Shown: positions 17,493 to 26,035 of the stretch, in pieces
Position numbering within the stretch: position 1 is the stretch's first letter
How the letters are laid out: each line of letters opens with the position of its first letter
Origin: an uncultured Clostridia bacterium
GTDB taxonomy: Bacteria; Bacillota; Clostridia; Oscillospirales; Ruminococcaceae
Direction: 5' to 3'
Assembly: GCA_947166515.1 (NCBI GenBank)
Contig: CAMVEM010000004.1
Location: 1 to 44,356, forward strand
DNA: 44,356 nt
Translations under genes and position numbers: made by a program
Notes under the pieces: model-generated
What the model saw: the letters and a program-made list of their open reading frames with translations, nothing else
Told to the model about the DNA's origin: nothing
Database searches by the model: none

Positions 17493-18194
17493 ATGTTAAA
17501 AGAAAGACTAAGTCAGAAAACATTTTCGGAAGCGGCAATAGAAGTTCCCGGAGAACCTCATCTTGCTTGTGTTCTGCTTCTGGATACATCCGGATCAATG
17601 AATGAGAAGAACTCGATCAGCGTGCTCAACAGGGCGCTGCGTAATTTCATCTGCGACACAGAATGGGATGACATAACCCTCGCAAGAGTCGATCTTTGTA
17701 TCATCGAATTCAACGATGAGGTACATTTGGTGCGCGATTTCGTTCCGCTAGGAAGTGCAGAACCTATCACGCTTTCGGCACATGGCATGACATCTATGGG
17801 AAAGGCAATAGATTTCGCCATAGACAAGGTCAAGGAACGAAACCGTTTCTACTACAGTGTAGGCACGCCGTGCTACCAGCCGTGGATAGTGATGATGACT
17901 GATGGTGAGCCTACCGACGATGTCGTAAATGCAAGGCAGCGGATAAAGGAAGAGGAAAACAAAGGAAGTCACGGAAAACTTAAATTCTGGAGCGTAGGTG
18001 TTCCGGGTTACAGCAGAGATATTGTCTCAACGCTGTCAAAGCGCTGCATAGAGATGACTGATAACGGCTTTGATAAATTCTTCGACTGGCTTAGGGAAAG
18101 CGTTTCTATCATCTCGGTCAGCAATGTGAACGAGATGCCGCAGCTTCCTATGCTTCCCGAAAACGCAAGAATAATACCGACGGAGTTGTGCTGA
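17493..18194 (+). CDS. vWA-domain protein, TerY/YegL-like (triad 1)
   Basis: 233 aa, a single von Willebrand A domain with an intact metal site (MIDAS): DTSGS at 31-35, Thr100 in GMTSMGKA and Asp137 in MMTDGEPTDD. There is no signal peptide, so it is cytoplasmic. Such short vWA proteins (TerY/YegL type) occur next to a PP2C phosphatase and a Ser/Thr kinase in TerY-P triads, where they are thought to act as Mg-dependent docking proteins. Exactly that order follows here: PP2C at 18247 and kinase at 19433. AAAGGAGG precedes the ATG by 8 bases. No tellurite-resistance gene (TerC/TerD) lies in the window. Confidence 0.88.
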   Translation: MLKERLSQKTFSEAAIEVPGEPHLACVLLLDTSGSMNEKNSISVLNRALRNFICDTEWDDITLARVDLCIIEFNDEVHLVRDFVPLGSAEPITLSAHGMTSMGKAIDFAIDKVKERNRFYYSVGTPCYQPWIVMMTDGEPTDDVVNARQRIKEEENKGSHGKLKFWSVGVPGYSRDIVSTLSKRCIEMTDNGFDKFFDWLRESVSIISVSNVNEMPQLPMLPENARIIPTELC

Positions 18195-18246
18195 TATTTC
18201 ACGACCCACAGCGGAATCCTGAGAAAAGCGGAAAGGAAGATATAGT

Positions 18247-19359
18247 ATGTTGGTAAAATACGGATTCAGCATAACAGGCAGATCGCATAATGGAAAGGGA
18301 TCCGGCTGTCAGGATTTTCACGCAGTGAAAAGCCTGGCGGACGGGAGGATAGTCGCAGCCGTAGCAGATGGAGTAGGTTCCGCTGCTAACAGCGGCGACG
18401 GAGCCCGGCTCGCGGTAGAAACGCTGATGTCATATGTGGAAGATAATCTTCTGCCGGAGAGCGGGAACGAAGCCATAGAGAAACTGCTGCGTAATGCTTT
18501 TGAAAAAGTGCTTGGCACAATCGAGCAGGAAGCGCAGCGCACCGGAGAGACGTTGGAGAGTTATGACACCACACTGTCTGCGGTCATCTATGACACAAGC
18601 GGTATCATCTATGCTCATTCCGGAGACGGCGCAGTGATCGTACTTACGAATGACGGCAGATATGTCTCAATAACGTCGCCTCAGAAGGGCGAGGACGGAT
18701 TTTCGGTTATCCCTCTACGGTTCGGAATAAATACATGGGAGACGGGCAGCTTTGAGGGAAGCCCGGCAGCGGTAATGCTGATGACTGACGGAGTGCTCGA
18801 AGGAATGTGTAATTACCTTCTCAGAGAGGGCGCGGAAAGCCTCGTATATGTCCCGCTCGCAGCATTTTTTGCAGATCCCGTCGGCTTTCGTACAGAAGAA
18901 ACTGCAGCCTCATCCGTTGAACTTATCGGAGATCTGCTCACATGTGAGGAGCCTGACAGCGATGCGTTCTATGACAGACTGTCGGAGATATACAAGGAAC
19001 ACCTCGGAAGCGGCGAAAAGGATGTTGTAGATCAGCTTCGCAAAAACGGTTTTGCTCCTGCGTTTATACGCCGCATAAACGACGACAGAACGCTTGTCGG
19101 TATCATTAATACAAGTTCAGCTCCTGCCGACAGAGAGCCTTCCTATTATGCCGAGCCGGACTGGAAAGCGCTTCGCGAGTCGTGGGACAGGAAAGCATAC
19201 CCTGCTTTGTTTAGCAATATTAGCAATGCCGTTACAGAGGAACCGGAACTCAAAGAGAAAGCTGGCAAGAGCTTACCCAAATGCGGCGATCGAAAAAAAC
19301 ATCGGTCTTCGCAATTTGAGTCCGCCGGTCATGAACATAACAGGATTTCCGGTCAGTAA
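18247..19359 (+). CDS. PP2C-family Ser/Thr phosphatase (triad 1)
   Basis: 370 aa. PP2C metal-binding pattern: Asp23 in GCQDFHAV, ADGVGSAANSGDGAR (40-54, Asp41), MLMTDGVLEGM (Asp181) and NDDRTLVGI (278-286). It should reverse phosphorylation by the kinase encoded next. Residues 1-290 cover the fold; about 80 further residues form a basic, low-complexity tail without a recognised motif. It is cytoplasmic, with no membrane span. AAGGAAG precedes the ATG. It lies 52 bases after the vWA gene and 73 before the kinase start. Compared with the second PP2C at 26984 it lacks the coiled coil and acidic tail. Confidence 0.88.
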   Translation: MLVKYGFSITGRSHNGKGSGCQDFHAVKSLADGRIVAAVADGVGSAANSGDGARLAVETLMSYVEDNLLPESGNEAIEKLLRNAFEKVLGTIEQEAQRTGETLESYDTTLSAVIYDTSGIIYAHSGDGAVIVLTNDGRYVSITSPQKGEDGFSVIPLRFGINTWETGSFEGSPAAVMLMTDGVLEGMCNYLLREGAESLVYVPLAAFFADPVGFRTEETAASSVELIGDLLTCEEPDSDAFYDRLSEIYKEHLGSGEKDVVDQLRKNGFAPAFIRRINDDRTLVGIINTSSAPADREPSYYAEPDWKALRESWDRKAYPALFSNISNAVTEEPELKEKAGKSLPKCGDRKKHRSSQFESAGHEHNRISGQ

Positions 19360-19432
19360 GCTCCGGATACTATTGTGCGGACGGAAAAATCATTCTGATA
19401 CTCTGTCTGTCGCATGAAGAAAGGTGATAGTT

Positions 19433-21757
19433 ATGTTATACCGTGGAACAAACGGGACTGTTTATGAAACGCTTGAACCGCCGATAGGAAAAGGCGGAGA
19501 GGGCAGTGTATACCGTGTAGCCGGTAAGTCGGGTATCGTGTTGAAGGTGCTTGTTCCGAACAGAAGGACTGATGAGCGCCGCAGAAAGCTCGCAGCCATG
19601 ATACGCTCGAAAATGCCTCAGTACGCACTCAATCAGGTGGCGTGGCCGATTGATATCGTCGGTGAGAACGGGCGTTTCGCAGGTTTCGTCATGCCGGAAG
19701 TCCGCAACAGCGAATCGCTGAATTTGATGTATACACGTAAGTACAGCTGCGGGCTTTCAGAGCGGATAACTCTTGCAATGAATCTTTGCTCCTGCATAGA
19801 TGCTGTACATAGCATAGGTCAGGTCTGCGGAGATCTTAACCCTGAAAATATAGGCGTGGATCCACACAGCGGAACAGTTACGCTCCTGGACACGGATTCA
19901 TATCACATCACGGACGCGGTTTCCGGAACTGTATTCAGGTGCGGAGTCGGCCGCCCGGAGTACCTTCCTGCTGAAGTTCAGAAGAAGATGAAGAACGGCC
20001 TCGATCTTGAGACCACACCTCTTCCTACCTTTACTATGTATTCAGACAGATTTGCGCTTGCAGTGCATATATTTGCTTTGCTGATGAACGGATGCCACCC
20101 TTTTGCCTGTGCGGCAGATCTCAGCTCTGTTTCTTCTTACGGATTTGTTTCCGTAATCGCGCCGCAGCCCACGGAAAATATTCTGAATGGCTTTTTCCCG
20201 TTCGAGAAAAAATCGAAGGGATTGACAGTGCCGTTTTATGCACCAGATTACGACTACCTGCCCGACAGAATAAGAGAACTTTTCCACAGAGCCTTCGTTT
20301 CGGGGCACAACTCTCCCTCACAGCGCCCCGATTGCGTGGAGTGGTATGCCGCGCTGTCAGAAATGAAAAAGCATCTCACATATTGTCATCAAAAACACAG
20401 TTACCCGACAGGATCAAAAAAATGCCCTTGGTGTGAGCTCAATATCAGAATGAGAACTCCTGTTACATTTCCTGCAGTTAGCGCATGTAATAGGAATGCA
20501 GGCTCAGGCATTCCGAATATACTTACCCAACACCAATTTGCAAAGCCTGTGGCGGCAGCAAAGAGAGCGTTTCACCGCAGGCTGACAGATTGGCAGAAGG
20601 TCGCGATTGGGCTCAGTTTTTCAGCTCTTGTGTTCGGTTTGATCCTGCTTTGGTTCTATAATGGATTGGACAAGTATAAACAGCACGATCAGCAGTACGG
20701 CGTTTCGTCTTCCTCAGAAAACATTCCGAAGATGATCGACTTCGACTATGACGAATATGTAAGAGATATGGGTCTCGATATATATGAACCTGATGACGAA
20801 AAGCTGATAGAAATACAGCCCGGAGAAAGACGGATGAAATCCGTAGAGGATGCAGATTTTTCAGTGACAGATATTATTTTCGAAAGTGATGTCGGATCTC
20901 AGACATTCGATTTCGTACCTGAATACGACGGAACATATTGCATAAACATTACAGAGCTTATGAATGGCACTGACGTTTCGGTCAAAGTAGAAAATGAGGC
21001 CGGAAGTATGATTGCATCCGATCGTTATTTCGGCAACAACGATAATCTTGTAATACACGACCTGACGGCAGATTCAAGGCTTACGATAACGCTCAGCTAC
21101 AGTAACGCCAGGAACGGCTGCAAACTGCATTTAGGATGTCAGAAACCGGAGCTCGACATATCTGAATACACCGACATTTACGACAGCGTTCAATTTTCGA
21201 AACAAGAGAATATATATAAGTTCACGCCTTGCATAGACGGTTTGTATTCCTTACAGATCTCCGAGCTCGCAAATTATGCGAATGTGCACATCAAGGTTTA
21301 CGACAGGCTGGGATATATCGTTGCGGAAGACAGGTACTTTTCCAGCCGTGACAGTCTCGCGGTGCATGATATGAAGGCAGGCGAGGAATACACTGTGAAG
21401 ATATTACAGGATACGGGATATAGTGCATACTGTCTGTCAGTCGGCAAGCAGAAGCAGATCACAGCTGTTACTGCAAATACTTCAGTCACCGACTGCATTG
21501 AATTCGACAGCCAGCAGAACATATACCTGCTCACAGCGGAGAGCACAGGAGAGATCACTATATCGGTCTCGGAGATCGGCGATAACGTGAACTTCCATTT
21601 CATAGTTTTGAACAGATTCGGAGAGAACGTACACACAGACAGATATTTCGGGAACGGCGACAGCTTCACACTTTGTGATACTTCACCCGGAGAAGAATAC
21701 AGGATTTTTATCTGCCAGAAAGACGGATACAGCGGGTACAAGCTTACAATTTCATAA
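19433..21757 (+). CDS. Membrane Ser/Thr kinase with zinc ribbon and three repeated outer domains (triad 1)
   Basis: 774 aa from the ATG at 19433, with GAAAGG 8 bases upstream; the GTG at 19424 lies inside that site. The kinase domain (about 15-315) has glycine loop GKGGEGSVY (19-27), Lys38, catalytic GDLNPEN (133-139: Asp134, Asn139; the usual Lys is Asn136) and DTD (153-155) in place of DFG. A probable zinc ribbon follows: Cys318 and His322, then CPWC (331-334). A membrane span at about 390-410 leads to three beta-rich repeats of about 95 residues (about 450-774), each with a strand like (N/Q)xYxxxPxxxGxY and an (E/T)DRYF motif. They resemble PPC-type domains. It is built like a PASTA kinase with a different outer sensor. 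A terminator follows. Confidence 0.85.
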   Translation: MLYRGTNGTVYETLEPPIGKGGEGSVYRVAGKSGIVLKVLVPNRRTDERRRKLAAMIRSKMPQYALNQVAWPIDIVGENGRFAGFVMPEVRNSESLNLMYTRKYSCGLSERITLAMNLCSCIDAVHSIGQVCGDLNPENIGVDPHSGTVTLLDTDSYHITDAVSGTVFRCGVGRPEYLPAEVQKKMKNGLDLETTPLPTFTMYSDRFALAVHIFALLMNGCHPFACAADLSSVSSYGFVSVIAPQPTENILNGFFPFEKKSKGLTVPFYAPDYDYLPDRIRELFHRAFVSGHNSPSQRPDCVEWYAALSEMKKHLTYCHQKHSYPTGSKKCPWCELNIRMRTPVTFPAVSACNRNAGSGIPNILTQHQFAKPVAAAKRAFHRRLTDWQKVAIGLSFSALVFGLILLWFYNGLDKYKQHDQQYGVSSSSENIPKMIDFDYDEYVRDMGLDIYEPDDEKLIEIQPGERRMKSVEDADFSVTDIIFESDVGSQTFDFVPEYDGTYCINITELMNGTDVSVKVENEAGSMIASDRYFGNNDNLVIHDLTADSRLTITLSYSNARNGCKLHLGCQKPELDISEYTDIYDSVQFSKQENIYKFTPCIDGLYSLQISELANYANVHIKVYDRLGYIVAEDRYFSSRDSLAVHDMKAGEEYTVKILQDTGYSAYCLSVGKQKQITAVTANTSVTDCIEFDSQQNIYLLTAESTGEITISVSEIGDNVNFHFIVLNRFGENVHTDRYFGNGDSFTLCDTSPGEEYRIFICQKDGYSGYKLTIS

Positions 21758-21761
21758 AAAC

Positions 21762-21803
21762 TGAGCGTATGTTTGTGCATGCTCTCTTTTTTGCTCTTTT
21801 TTA
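21762..21803 (+). terminator. Intrinsic terminator after kinase 1
   Basis: GAGCGT at 21763-21768 pairs with ATGCTC at 21779-21784 (one G-T pair), followed by a very T-rich stretch to 21802. It separates the triad from the genes below, which have their own promoter. Confidence 0.55.
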
Positions 21804-21805
21804 GG

Positions 21806-21834
21806 TTGAAATTTGCAGAAAAATGTGATATAAT
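21806..21834 (+). promoter_or_regulatory. Sigma-A promoter for the LRR/MORN gene pair
   Basis: TTGAAA (21806-21811), a 17-base spacer and TATAAT (21829-21834). A strong purine-rich ribosome site (GGGGAGGGG) follows at about 21848-21856. Confidence 0.72.
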
Positions 21835-21864
21835 AATAATTCAGTGTAGGGGAGGGGACTGTTT

Positions 21865-22209
21865 ATGGATATAACCAGAATTTACGATTCGGTATCATAT
21901 AACGACGCACTTGTATCAGCGCTTAAGGAAGCAATAAGACTCAGCGGTAAAGGGATAGTCAAAGACGGCGAGCGCATATACGCAATGCTGACAGACCTTT
22001 TGCCGGGCCAACAGTATGAAACGGAAAGAAGAAGGGTCAAAACTGCATACAGATGCGGCTCTGTGGAAACCCTTCTGTCAAATTATGCCAGCGGCATCGA
22101 CACTGCTACGTGTATTGATGCTGCTGCGCAAGACATGACAACAAAGATGGATATAAGTGAGGAAGTTGCTGTGTCAACAATGGCTAAATTCGCTAAGGCT
22201 CTTGACATG
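21865..22209 (+). repeat. Duplicated coding segment, copy 1
   Basis: It aligns without gaps to 23592-23936 (offset 1727 bases), with very similar DNA over the last two thirds. It encodes residues 1-115 of the shared helical domain. The downstream parts of the two genes are unrelated, so only this module was duplicated or kept. Confidence 0.8.
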
Positions 22210-23550
22210 AAGCTTCCTGTTGCCACGTTCAAGCCAATACTTCCAACAAGCCAACAGCGTTCTGATCATTACGAGGAACATCCACCAAAACCGAAAAAAC
22301 CTGTGACGATCAACGAAGTATGGCCAGACAACATGTCCGGTGACTCAGGCCTTAACAGAAAAGGCAATGGCGCATCACGTTCCTCCACCAATACAATAAA
22401 CTCTTTAGACAATTCCAATAATCAGTCTTCAGTTTACGCAGGCGGTCAAAAGCGCAGAAATAAAACGGGTTATGTGATCTTACTTGCAATTTTCGTTTGT
22501 TGTGTAGCAGGAATAATAATCGTGAAAAATAACATTATGTCGTCGGAAGACCGCACTGAGATTACAAATACAACTTCGGTGACGGAAACTGACCAGTATT
22601 CGGTATATGCGACAACTTCGTCAGTTTATACAACATCTATGACGACATATTACGATGATAACGAATGGACATCAAATTATTCTTACGATGAGAAACAGAC
22701 GACAACTTATTCTGATGACGAAAAACGCACGACAACTTATTCCGAAGTTGAGGAATCGGCAACGACAACTGCGGCAGATAAGTCATTTACAGCAGATACT
22801 ACCATACCGATAACACCACCTGCTGTCGATAGTGAAAATATCTTTTCGTCGGGAGAAATTCCGCCGGTCAACCATAATGAACTTTTAAAAACCGAGCAGA
22901 TGCTGTTAAGTTATATCAAGGGTGAAGGGCGCCTTGACAAAAGCAGAATGGTCGATATAACAAAGCTTAAGATCTATGGCACGGATTTTGTGTGTGTTTC
23001 AGCAGGAAGCGTCAGCGGAAGTACGGTCACTGTGGATATGTGGAACGATGATTCATACAGGGCTGATGGCGAATGGTTCAAAGACGGAAATCTGATTGAT
23101 ATTTCATTTGTCAGATATATGCCTTCACTCTCTGATCTGACTGTAAGGTACAGCAACCTCAGCGATCTTTCGCCGCTTGCAGATATGAGAAAGCTGACCG
23201 TGCTCGATCTGTTCTATAACAATGTAACTGACATTTCACCGCTTACAGGTCTGACGAAACTGGAGATGCTTAATCTTGGCGAAAACAGGATTTCAGATTT
23301 TTCACATATCTCAAAGCTTACAGCACTTAAATGGCTGGCGTTAAGAAACGCTGGGATTACTGATCTCAGTCCTGTTTCCGGACTAAAGTCGCTGACTTAC
23401 CTGTTTCTGTTGGGCAACAATATAGACGATGTTTCACCGATAAAAGCGCTGAAGAACCTGAAAAATCTCAATATCAAAGATACCGGCATTTCTGATTCGG
23501 ATATACGCAGCCTGCGTTCTGCTCTTCCTGACTGTGAGATCATCTCTTGA
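21865..23550 (+). CDS. Membrane protein: shared helical domain, TM, leucine-rich repeats
   Basis: 561 aa. Residues 1-117 are a helical domain shared with the proteins at 23592, 25781 and 26036, with core AMLTDLLPGQQ (40-50), ERRRVKTAYRCGSVETLLSN (54-73) and GIDTATCI (77-84). A polar linker leads to one membrane span (202-221), so the helical domain is inside and the rest outside. The outer part has a Thr/Tyr-rich stalk with short repeats (TTTYSDDEK-like, about 265-310) and then about five internalin-type 22-residue leucine-rich repeats (about 390-550; for example LTVLDLFYNNVTDISPLTGL). LRRs normally bind proteins. There is no signal peptide; the TM acts as signal anchor. It opens an operon with the MORN protein. 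Confidence 0.82.
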   Translation: MDITRIYDSVSYNDALVSALKEAIRLSGKGIVKDGERIYAMLTDLLPGQQYETERRRVKTAYRCGSVETLLSNYASGIDTATCIDAAAQDMTTKMDISEEVAVSTMAKFAKALDMKLPVATFKPILPTSQQRSDHYEEHPPKPKKPVTINEVWPDNMSGDSGLNRKGNGASRSSTNTINSLDNSNNQSSVYAGGQKRRNKTGYVILLAIFVCCVAGIIIVKNNIMSSEDRTEITNTTSVTETDQYSVYATTSSVYTTSMTTYYDDNEWTSNYSYDEKQTTTYSDDEKRTTTYSEVEESATTTAADKSFTADTTIPITPPAVDSENIFSSGEIPPVNHNELLKTEQMLLSYIKGEGRLDKSRMVDITKLKIYGTDFVCVSAGSVSGSTVTVDMWNDDSYRADGEWFKDGNLIDISFVRYMPSLSDLTVRYSNLSDLSPLADMRKLTVLDLFYNNVTDISPLTGLTKLEMLNLGENRISDFSHISKLTALKWLALRNAGITDLSPVSGLKSLTYLFLLGNNIDDVSPIKALKNLKNLNIKDTGISDSDIRSLRSALPDCEIIS

Positions 23551-23591
23551 TAATACTTAACCAATCATACATATTAAGGAAACTATAAAAG

Positions 23592-23936
23592 ATGAATGTT
23601 GAAACGATAGTAAATTCAATATCTGATAATGACGCACTGGTCAAGGCACTCAAAGAGACTGTAAGACTGGGTGGAAAAGACATAATAAGAGACGGTGAAC
23701 GTGTGTATGCAATGCTGACAGACCTTTTGCCTGGCAAACAGAATGATGCGGAAAGAAGACGAGTCAAAACTGCATATATGTGCGGCTCTGTCGAAACGCT
23801 TTTGTCAAATTATGGCAGCGGCATTGACACTGCTACGTGTATTGAAGCATCTGCGCAGGACATGGTTACAAAGATGGATATGAACGAGGAAGTTGCCATA
23901 TCAACAATGGCAAAGTTCGCAAAGGCGTTTGGTATG
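23592..23936 (+). repeat. Duplicated coding segment, copy 2
   Basis: Partner of 21865-22209, encoding the N-terminal helical domain of the MORN protein. The runs coding for LLSNY and for GSGIDTATCIE differ from copy 1 by only a few bases, so the duplication or gene conversion is recent. Confidence 0.8.
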
Positions 23937-25712
23937 AAGGTCAAAACAGTTGCCGAAATACCGGAAACGAAGCAGCCGTCAAAATCCGTTCAGCCGGAGA
24001 ATATTAACAGCACACATACAGACAAGAGTTTGGCAGCACAGTTCAGCTGGACTTCAACAAACTCAGATACGGATAAGACTGTACACAAGGATCGGGATAC
24101 GTTATATTGGGGAACAAGTAAGACCATGCCGAAGGATCCGGTTCAGACAAAATCTGATACAGACAGTGATGCTGACAGCACAGGAAAGAGCCTGTCTGAT
24201 TTTTATCACAGTGATTCCTCGAATTCACGCAGATCGTCATATTGCTTGATAGATGATGATGATGATAATGATGATGATAATGATGATGATCAGAGTTCAG
24301 CTCATAATGGACGCTCTGGCTTGATTACCGGAATTATTCTATTGGTTATATTTGTTGTTGGTGGTATTGTGTTGGCAAATATACTGCCTGATTACAATAA
24401 AATTGATGGTATAACTTATAATACCGTATCGCCCCTGACAGATACATATGTAACGACAACAACCACACCTGCAGTGCAAACGACAGCGAAAACAACTAAC
24501 CGAACTATTGCCTCAACAACTGAATCACAAATAACTACAGAAGCGACTACAATAACTACTGCAGCTGAAATAACTTCACAAACTACAACAATAAATGAGC
24601 GCATAAAAAAGTATAATAACGGCACTTATGAGGGAGATCTTGTTAACGGCCTCAGGGTAGGCTATGGCGTTATGGCCTATAGTAATGGAAACGTATATGA
24701 GGGCGAATGGGTAAATGATAATCGTGAAGGCTATGGATTAATGAAATATTCGGATGGCTTTTTCTCTGGATATTGGGTCAATGACAGGCGAAATGGTACA
24801 GGAACATTCACATGGACAAATGGCGATAAGTATGACGGCAATTGGGTCGATGACAAAATTATAGGTAAAGGTAAATTAATCTGGGCGAATAATGGAGAAG
24901 TGTACGAAGGGGATTTTGTCAACGGTATTAGAGAAGGTAAAGGAAAATATACGTGGTCTAATGGTAATGTTTATGAAGGTGATTGGGTCGATGGCAACCG
25001 CCAAGGCTATGGGTTAATGAAATATTCCAACGGAAGGATTTATGATGGTTATTGGAAAAATGACAAGCGTAATGGGAATGGAAAACTTACATTATCAAAT
25101 GGAGATATATACGAAGGAGATTTTGTTAATGACAAAAAACAAGGAAAAGGAACGTATAAATGGGCTGATGGGGATGTATATTACGGTGAACTGGTAAATG
25201 GCGACTTCGAAGGGTATGGAGTCATGAATTATTCCAACGGAAACGTATATGATGGTTATTGGAAAAACAGCAAGCGTAATGGGAATGGAAAACTTACATT
25301 ATCAAATGGAGATATATACGAAGGAGATTTTGTCAATGACAAAAAACAAGGAAAAGGAACTTATAAATGGGCTGATGGGGATGTATATTACGGCGACTGG
25401 GTCGATGGTCAGAGAACAGGTCAGGGAAAACTGACAGAGACCGATGGCTCGTACTATGAGGGTTCCTACAAAAACGGTTTAAGAGACGGAAAAGGAAAAT
25501 GGCGCTTCTATTTTGACGACGGCACCTGGGAAGAAGGCGAAGGCGAATGGAAGGAGAATAAACGCAACGGATATGTTAGTGCCACTAAGTACTACACGGA
25601 CGGTACATGGGAAGTAAGAAATGGAGTTTACAAGGATAATGTCATGCAAAGCGGCACTAAAACGCGTTATGATGCGAGCGGCAAAAAAGTAAAGACCACA
25701 AATGTCGGATAA
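23592..25712 (+). CDS. Membrane protein: shared helical domain, TM, MORN repeats
   Basis: 706 aa. Residues 1-115 closely match the LRR neighbour (AMLTDLLPGKQ, ERRRVKTAYMCGSVETLLSN, GIDTATCI). A Ser/Asp-rich linker holds a run of about 12 Asp/Asn residues (221-233) before the membrane span (243-264). Outside is a Thr-rich stalk (about 280-340), then about thirteen MORN repeats of 23 residues (about 345-690; for example NVYEGEWVNDNREGYGLMKY). MORN repeats often bind lipids or proteins or serve as long spacers. The gene starts 41 bases after the LRR gene, with AAGGA upstream of its ATG. It ends at a strong bidirectional terminator. The MORN part is AT-richer than the flanking genes. Confidence 0.83.
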   Translation: MNVETIVNSISDNDALVKALKETVRLGGKDIIRDGERVYAMLTDLLPGKQNDAERRRVKTAYMCGSVETLLSNYGSGIDTATCIEASAQDMVTKMDMNEEVAISTMAKFAKAFGMKVKTVAEIPETKQPSKSVQPENINSTHTDKSLAAQFSWTSTNSDTDKTVHKDRDTLYWGTSKTMPKDPVQTKSDTDSDADSTGKSLSDFYHSDSSNSRRSSYCLIDDDDDNDDDNDDDQSSAHNGRSGLITGIILLVIFVVGGIVLANILPDYNKIDGITYNTVSPLTDTYVTTTTTPAVQTTAKTTNRTIASTTESQITTEATTITTAAEITSQTTTINERIKKYNNGTYEGDLVNGLRVGYGVMAYSNGNVYEGEWVNDNREGYGLMKYSDGFFSGYWVNDRRNGTGTFTWTNGDKYDGNWVDDKIIGKGKLIWANNGEVYEGDFVNGIREGKGKYTWSNGNVYEGDWVDGNRQGYGLMKYSNGRIYDGYWKNDKRNGNGKLTLSNGDIYEGDFVNDKKQGKGTYKWADGDVYYGELVNGDFEGYGVMNYSNGNVYDGYWKNSKRNGNGKLTLSNGDIYEGDFVNDKKQGKGTYKWADGDVYYGDWVDGQRTGQGKLTETDGSYYEGSYKNGLRDGKGKWRFYFDDGTWEEGEGEWKENKRNGYVSATKYYTDGTWEVRNGVYKDNVMQSGTKTRYDASGKKVKTTNVG
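24252..24290 (+). repeat. GAT/AAT trinucleotide tract
   Basis: Thirteen in-frame GAT or AAT codons encode an Asp/Asn run on the inner side of the membrane span in the MORN protein. Length change by slippage in units of three bases would keep the frame. Confidence 0.85.
25024..25400 (+). repeat. 207-base tandem duplication inside the MORN region
   Basis: 25024-25193 recurs at 25231-25400 (period 207 bases, 69 codons, three MORN units) with only scattered differences. Both copies share GGAAAACTTACATTATCAAA. This shows recent repeat expansion. Confidence 0.85.
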
Positions 25713-25720
25713 TAAACGAT

Positions 25721-25748
25721 CGCGCCGGGAACGAAAATCCCCGGCGCG
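25721..25748. terminator. Strong bidirectional terminator between the convergent operons
   Basis: The perfect 9-bp stem CGCGCCGGG/CCCGGCGCG (25721-25729, 25740-25748) has a 10-base loop. It lies 9 bases after the stop of the MORN gene and 33 bases beyond the end of the minus-strand operon. Confidence 0.75.
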
Positions 25749-25780
25749 TATGTGTTTATATGCTGCTGTCATCTCTTTGC

Positions 25781-26020
25781 TCATATCGGTCTGATCCGAC
25801 AGTATCCCGGAGCCGGCATTGAAAGCGTCCTGTGGGGGTTGTGTCCGGCTTTTATCAGTGCGACCATGTTTTGGACAGCGCCTGTGGAGACAGCTTTGTA
25901 CATTCTCCGCTTGGTTTTGTTGTTTTCATCGCCGGGAAGCATATCAGTAAGAATAGCTTTAAATCTGTCCGGGTCGTTGAATGCAATCATACCGAAAGTA
26001 TCCTTTATTTCTGTTTGCAT
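25781..26020 (-). CDS. Short stand-alone copy of the shared helical domain
   Basis: 79 aa. The core AILTDMLPGDENNKTKRRMY (22-41) and the following AVSTGAVQNMVALIKAGHNPHRTL match the helical domain of the LRR and MORN proteins, for instance LTDLLPG…RRxxxxAxxxGxV. The last third of the domain is missing and the tail (SMPAPGYCRIRPI) looks like read-through into an unrelated frame. The next frame holds a helical stretch (DMSKEMTAAYKHIRAGDF) that could be the lost part, so a frameshift is possible. It is the last gene of the minus operon, 15 bases after its neighbour. It could be a small adaptor or a decaying copy. Confidence 0.55.
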   Translation of the reverse strand: MQTEIKDTFGMIAFNDPDRFKAILTDMLPGDENNKTKRRMYKAVSTGAVQNMVALIKAGHNPHRTLSMPAPGYCRIRPI

Positions 26021-26035
26021 ATATTTTATTCTCTT

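Noticed and set aside
17493-19359. A complete tellurite-resistance (Ter) operon
   Set aside because: Only TerY-like vWA, PP2C and kinase are present; no TerC, TerD or TerB-like gene was found in the window.
19433-20380. Kinase 1 as an inactive pseudokinase
   Set aside because: HRD and DFG are altered, but the essential Lys38, Asp134, Asn139 and Asp153 are present, so activity remains likely.
25024-25400. CRISPR-like array
   Set aside because: The repeats are in-frame MORN codons of period 69 bases (units of 207), without spacers; they are protein repeats.
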